The notes beneath the pieces were generated by a model that saw only the letters and a program-made list of their open reading frames with translations, ran no database searches and was not told where the DNA came from. DNA of 9,947 nt from contig CAJWBY010000158.1 in NCBI GenBank assembly GCA_913020705.1, positions 1 through 9,947 on the forward strand, written 5' to 3'. A program made the position numbers and the translations under genes. Below, piece after piece: positions 7,353 through 9,947 of this stretch (positions are counted from its first letter, which is position 1; each line of letters opens with the position of its first letter). This stretch comes from an uncultured Colwellia sp. (GTDB lineage Bacteria; Pseudomonadota; Gammaproteobacteria; Enterobacterales; Alteromonadaceae).

Positions 7353-7428
7353 GATAACATGCATATTAGTTATTGCTTGCTATCGAAATTTTATTTTTTA
7401 AATGGATTTTTATTATTATAAGTATTAG

Positions 7429-7465
7429 TTGAAGCTTCTTTATTCTTACAACAACGAAGCTTCAA
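7429..7465 (-). repeat. Hairpin in the nrdA-nrdB gap built from two GAAGCTTC palindromes
   Basis: TTGAAGCTTC (7429-7438) and GAAGCTTCAA (7456-7465) form a perfect 10-bp stem with a 17-base loop. Each arm contains the self-complementary octamer GAAGCTTC. On the minus-strand transcript it starts 14 bases after the nrdA stop and is followed by a mixed A/U stretch, not a U tract. An RNA stability or processing element that sets the NrdA to NrdB ratio is more likely than a full terminator. Confidence 0.6.
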
Positions 7466-7478
7466 TTATATTCACGGG

Positions 7479-9752
7479 TTAGATCTTACATGCGCCGCCT
7501 TCACAGTCCTCATCATCTCCTCCAATCATGTTCTCAGAAGCACCATCACGAGTGTTATGGTAATACATGGTTTTAACCCCTAATTTATAGGCGGTTAAAA
7601 TATCCTTCAAAATTTGCTTAACAGGCACTTTACCACCATCAAAACGAGAAGGATCATAGTTGGTATTTGCTGATATTGTTTGATCAATAAATTTCTGCAT
7701 AATGCCAACTAACTCTAAATAACCTTCATTGCTTGGAATGTTCCAAAGTAATTCATAGTTATTCTTTAAACGTTTGTATTCAGGGACAACTTGCTTAAGG
7801 ATCCCATCTTTACTTGCTTTTACGCTGATTAAACCACGTGGAGGCTCAATACCGTTTGTTGCATTTGATATTTGTGATGACGTTTCTGATGGCATTAATG
7901 CTGAAACAGTAGAGTTTCTTACACCATGTTTTTTAATGCTTTCACGTAAGCCTTCCCAGTCAAGATGAAGTGGCTCACCAGTAATACTATCAATCGATTT
8001 TTTGTATGTGTCGATTGGTAAAATACCTTGAGATAAACGTGTTTCATTAAATTTAGGACAAGCACCTTTTTCTTTAGCCAATTCGTTTGAAGCTTTCAAC
8101 AAGTTAAATTGTATTGCTTCAAATGTACGGTGAGTTAAATTATTCGCACTACCGTTAGAATAAAACACACCGTTTTTAGCTAAATAATAAGCGTAGTTAA
8201 TTACGCCTATTCCCAATGTTCTTCTACCTATTGTCGCATTATATGCTGCTGGCATTGGGTAGTTTTGATAATCAAGTAAACTATCGAGAGCACGAACAGC
8301 TAAATCAGATAAACCTTCTAGTTCATCTAAACTTTCGATTGCACCTAAGTTAAAGGCAGATAATGTACAAAGCGCTATTTCACCGTTTGGATCGTTAATG
8401 TCGTTCATGGGTTGTGTTGGCAACGCAATCTCTAAACATAAGTTACTTTGGCGTATTGGTGCTTGTTGCGGATCAAATGGGCTATGAGTATTACAGTGGT
8501 CAACATTCTGTAAATAAATACGACCGGTACTTGCACGTTCTTGAGCAAATAAAGTGAATAACTCAATCGCTTTAATACATTTTTTACGAATTGAATCATC
8601 AGCTTCGTATTTAACATAAAGCTCTTCAAATTTTTCTTGGTCTTCAAAGAAAGCATCATAAAGCCCAGGCACATCACTTGGGCTGAATAATGTAATTGAT
8701 TCGCCCTTGATTAAACGCGTGTACATAAGTTTATTAAACTGAACACCGTAATCTAAATGACGTACACGATTTTCTTCAACGCCACGGTTATTTTTAAGTA
8801 CAAGTAAGCTTTCAACTTCTAAATGCCAAAGCGGGTAGAACAATGTTGCTGCTCCACCTCGAACACCACCTTGAGAACAACTTTTAACTGCTGTTTGGAA
8901 GTGTTTGAAAAAAGGAATACAACCTGTATGAAATGCTTCACCATTACGTATTGAGCTACCTAATGCACGGATACGACCTGCATTAATACCTATGCCAGCG
9001 CGTTGTGAAACATATTTCACAATTGAGCTTGAAGCAGCATTGATAGAATCTAAACTGTCACCACATTCAATGAGTACACAAGATGAAAATTGACGTGTAG
9101 GGGTTCTAACTCCCGCCATAATCGGGGTTGGTAAGGATATTTTGAATGTAGAGATTGCGTGATAAAAGCCTTCAACATATTTTAAGCGTGTTTCAACTGG
9201 GTATTTAGCAAATAAACAAGCAGCGACTAAAATATAAAGAAACTGTGCACTTTCGTAAATTTCACCCGTTACACGATTCTGTACAAGGTATTTACCTTCT
9301 AATTGCTTTACAGCAGCATAACTAAAATCTAAATCACGGTGATGAACAAGGAATTTCTCCATTTGTTCAAATTCTTCTTGGCTGTAATCAGTGAGAAGAT
9401 GTTCATCATATTTACCATTTTCTACCATATTAACAACATGTGGAAATAGCTTTGGTGGCTCAAATTGGCCATATGCTTTTTTACGCAAGTGAAATATAGC
9501 TAAACGAGCTGATAAATACTGATAATCTGGCGTTTCTTCTGAAATAAGATCCGCGGCAGCCTTAATGATGGTTTCATGAATATCAGCGGTTTTAATGCCG
9601 TCGTAAAATTGAATATGAGATTTTAACTCCACTTGGGATACTGATACGTCATCTAGACCTTCTGCAGCCCAAGCAATAACTTGATGGATTTTTTCTAAAT
9701 CGATGAGTTCTTTTTTGCCATTGCGTTTAGTTACAAAAAGATTATTATTCAT
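7479..9752 (-). CDS. nrdA: Ribonucleotide reductase class Ia, alpha (catalytic) subunit
   Basis: NrdA reduces ribonucleoside diphosphates to deoxyribonucleotides, using the radical delivered from NrdB. The protein has 757 residues (E. coli: 761) and runs from ATG to ACKI with no intein or frameshift. An N-terminal ATP cone (about 4-95; FVTKRNGKKELIDLEKIH) indicates overall control by ATP and dATP. Active-site residues are present: C225 (SSCVLIEC) and C461 as the redox pair, N437, C439 and E441 in SNLCLEIALP, and Y730-Y731 in KTMYYHN for radical transfer. The C-terminal pair C750/C755 (DCEGGACKI) relays electrons from thioredoxin or glutaredoxin. The start has only a weak AGG 6 nt upstream, but the family's N-terminal motif begins at once, so the start is sound. 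It is the first gene of an nrdA-nrdB-yfaE operon, probably repressed by NrdR through the boxes upstream. Confidence 0.98.
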   Translation of the reverse strand: MNNNLFVTKRNGKKELIDLEKIHQVIAWAAEGLDDVSVSQVELKSHIQFYDGIKTADIHETIIKAAADLISEETPDYQYLSARLAIFHLRKKAYGQFEPPKLFPHVVNMVENGKYDEHLLTDYSQEEFEQMEKFLVHHRDLDFSYAAVKQLEGKYLVQNRVTGEIYESAQFLYILVAACLFAKYPVETRLKYVEGFYHAISTFKISLPTPIMAGVRTPTRQFSSCVLIECGDSLDSINAASSSIVKYVSQRAGIGINAGRIRALGSSIRNGEAFHTGCIPFFKHFQTAVKSCSQGGVRGGAATLFYPLWHLEVESLLVLKNNRGVEENRVRHLDYGVQFNKLMYTRLIKGESITLFSPSDVPGLYDAFFEDQEKFEELYVKYEADDSIRKKCIKAIELFTLFAQERASTGRIYLQNVDHCNTHSPFDPQQAPIRQSNLCLEIALPTQPMNDINDPNGEIALCTLSAFNLGAIESLDELEGLSDLAVRALDSLLDYQNYPMPAAYNATIGRRTLGIGVINYAYYLAKNGVFYSNGSANNLTHRTFEAIQFNLLKASNELAKEKGACPKFNETRLSQGILPIDTYKKSIDSITGEPLHLDWEGLRESIKKHGVRNSTVSALMPSETSSQISNATNGIEPPRGLISVKASKDGILKQVVPEYKRLKNNYELLWNIPSNEGYLELVGIMQKFIDQTISANTNYDPSRFDGGKVPVKQILKDILTAYKLGVKTMYYHNTRDGASENMIGGDDEDCEGGACKI

Positions 9753-9790
9753 GAAAAACCTGTAATTTATTAATTATGCGGATAGTTATA

Positions 9791-9830
9791 TTTACCTTAA
9801 TTATGTTCTAACTAAACATATCTAGGTAAA
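9791..9830 (-). repeat. Leader hairpin upstream of nrdA
   Basis: TTTACCT (9791-9797) pairs with AGGTAAA (9824-9830). Inside it TATGTT (9802-9807) pairs with AACATA (9815-9820) around a 7-base loop, with a 4x3 internal loop between the two helices. The structure ends 38 bases before the nrdA ATG. If transcription starts just below the TATAAT at 9847-9842, this hairpin would sit at the extreme 5' end of the mRNA. Confidence 0.45.
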
Positions 9831-9841
9831 CACTTATCATT

Positions 9842-9847
9842 ATTATA
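9842..9847 (-). promoter_or_regulatory. Candidate -10 element for the nrd operon
   Basis: On the minus strand this is a perfect TATAAT, 95 bases before the nrdA ATG. No good -35 hexamer is found at 16-18 bases (GCTGTT at 17). A second possibility is a promoter inside the NrdR boxes, with TTGTGA (9932-9927) as -35 and a poor -10 near 9903-9908. Promoter position is therefore uncertain. Confidence 0.35.
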
Positions 9848-9895
9848 TTTCCCTCGTAGCATTGAACAGCGCAAAAAAGCGTCTGACCAACAAAT

Positions 9896-9911
9896 GCACT
9901 ACATGTAGGGT
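9896..9911 (-). promoter_or_regulatory. NrdR box, promoter-proximal
   Basis: This 16-mer is centred on the perfect palindrome CTACATGTAG (9899-9908). Against the NrdR consensus acaCwAtATaTwGtgt, I count 12 of 16 matches. NrdR is the ATP-cone repressor that binds tandem boxes upstream of ribonucleotide reductase operons. The site lies about 145 bp upstream of nrdA. Confidence 0.7.
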
Positions 9912-9926
9912 TTTTCTAAAAACTGA

Positions 9927-9942
9927 TCACAAGATAATGAGG
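9927..9942 (-). promoter_or_regulatory. NrdR box, promoter-distal
   Basis: This 16-mer has the core CAAGATAATG (9930-9939) and I count 11 of 16 matches to the NrdR consensus. Its centre is exactly 31 bp from that of the proximal box, leaving 15 bp between the boxes. That is the three-turn spacing known for NrdR tandem sites. The spacing supports both sites more than either match alone. Confidence 0.68.
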
Positions 9943-9947
9943 TTTGG

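Noticed and set aside
7341..7364. Longer nrdB beginning MHVIKEKK
   Set aside because: Those codons contain the AAGGAG ribosome binding site, and the length and alignment with E. coli NrdB favour the internal ATG.
8432..8677. Open frame of 81 codons overlapping nrdA in another frame
   Set aside because: It lies entirely inside nrdA, has no ribosome binding site and its composition looks like an out-of-frame shadow.
7479..9752. Intein in nrdA, a common insertion site for them
   Set aside because: The protein is 757 residues, continuous, and has no splicing-domain motifs.
9753..9947. DnaA boxes upstream of nrdA, as described for E. coli
   Set aside because: TTATC-containing stretches (for example 9834-9840) do not match the 9-base DnaA consensus well enough.

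Overview
The window is AT-rich DNA that looks like a marine gammaproteobacterium of the Alteromonadales, with Colwellia or Thalassotalea as my best guess. That placement rests on base composition, on NrdA/NrdB proteins that align almost residue for residue with the E. coli class Ia enzymes as I remember them, on the gene order nrdA-nrdB-yfaE, and on the density of PAS/REC/GGDEF signalling proteins. The genus is inference.

The left half (1-5762, plus strand) is a signal-transduction region. It starts with the last 93 codons of a GGEEF diguanylate cyclase. After 35 bases comes a response regulator of 386 residues: an N-terminal receiver domain, a GAF-like middle that I cannot assign firmly, and a very acidic tail. 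A multi-PAS hybrid histidine kinase of 853 residues follows, overlapping the regulator by four bases and starting at TTG. After a 390-base gap with a candidate promoter and several small palindromes comes a 444-residue REC-GGDEF-Hpt protein. Together these genes encode every module of a His-Asp-His-Asp phosphorelay: kinase His510, kinase receiver Asp793, Hpt His385, and receivers Asp54 and Asp57. The diguanylate cyclase domains would give c-di-GMP as the output. The wiring is inferred from domains and proximity.

The right half (5831-9947, minus strand) is the aerobic ribonucleotide reductase operon, transcribed nrdA, nrdB, then a YfaE-type [2Fe-2S] ferredoxin that maintains the NrdB diiron-tyrosyl cofactor. 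All catalytic residues known from E. coli are present. Upstream of nrdA there are two NrdR-box-like sites whose centres are exactly 31 bp apart, followed by a TATAAT hexamer and a leader hairpin. Both intercistronic gaps contain strong inverted repeats; the second is an 11-bp perfect repeat that encloses the annotated yfaE start codon. The two halves converge on a two-part stem-loop at 5764-5796.

No mobile element, CRISPR array, tRNA or rRNA was seen. The nrd operon is ordinary housekeeping with interesting untranslated structure. The less familiar biology is in the signalling cluster.
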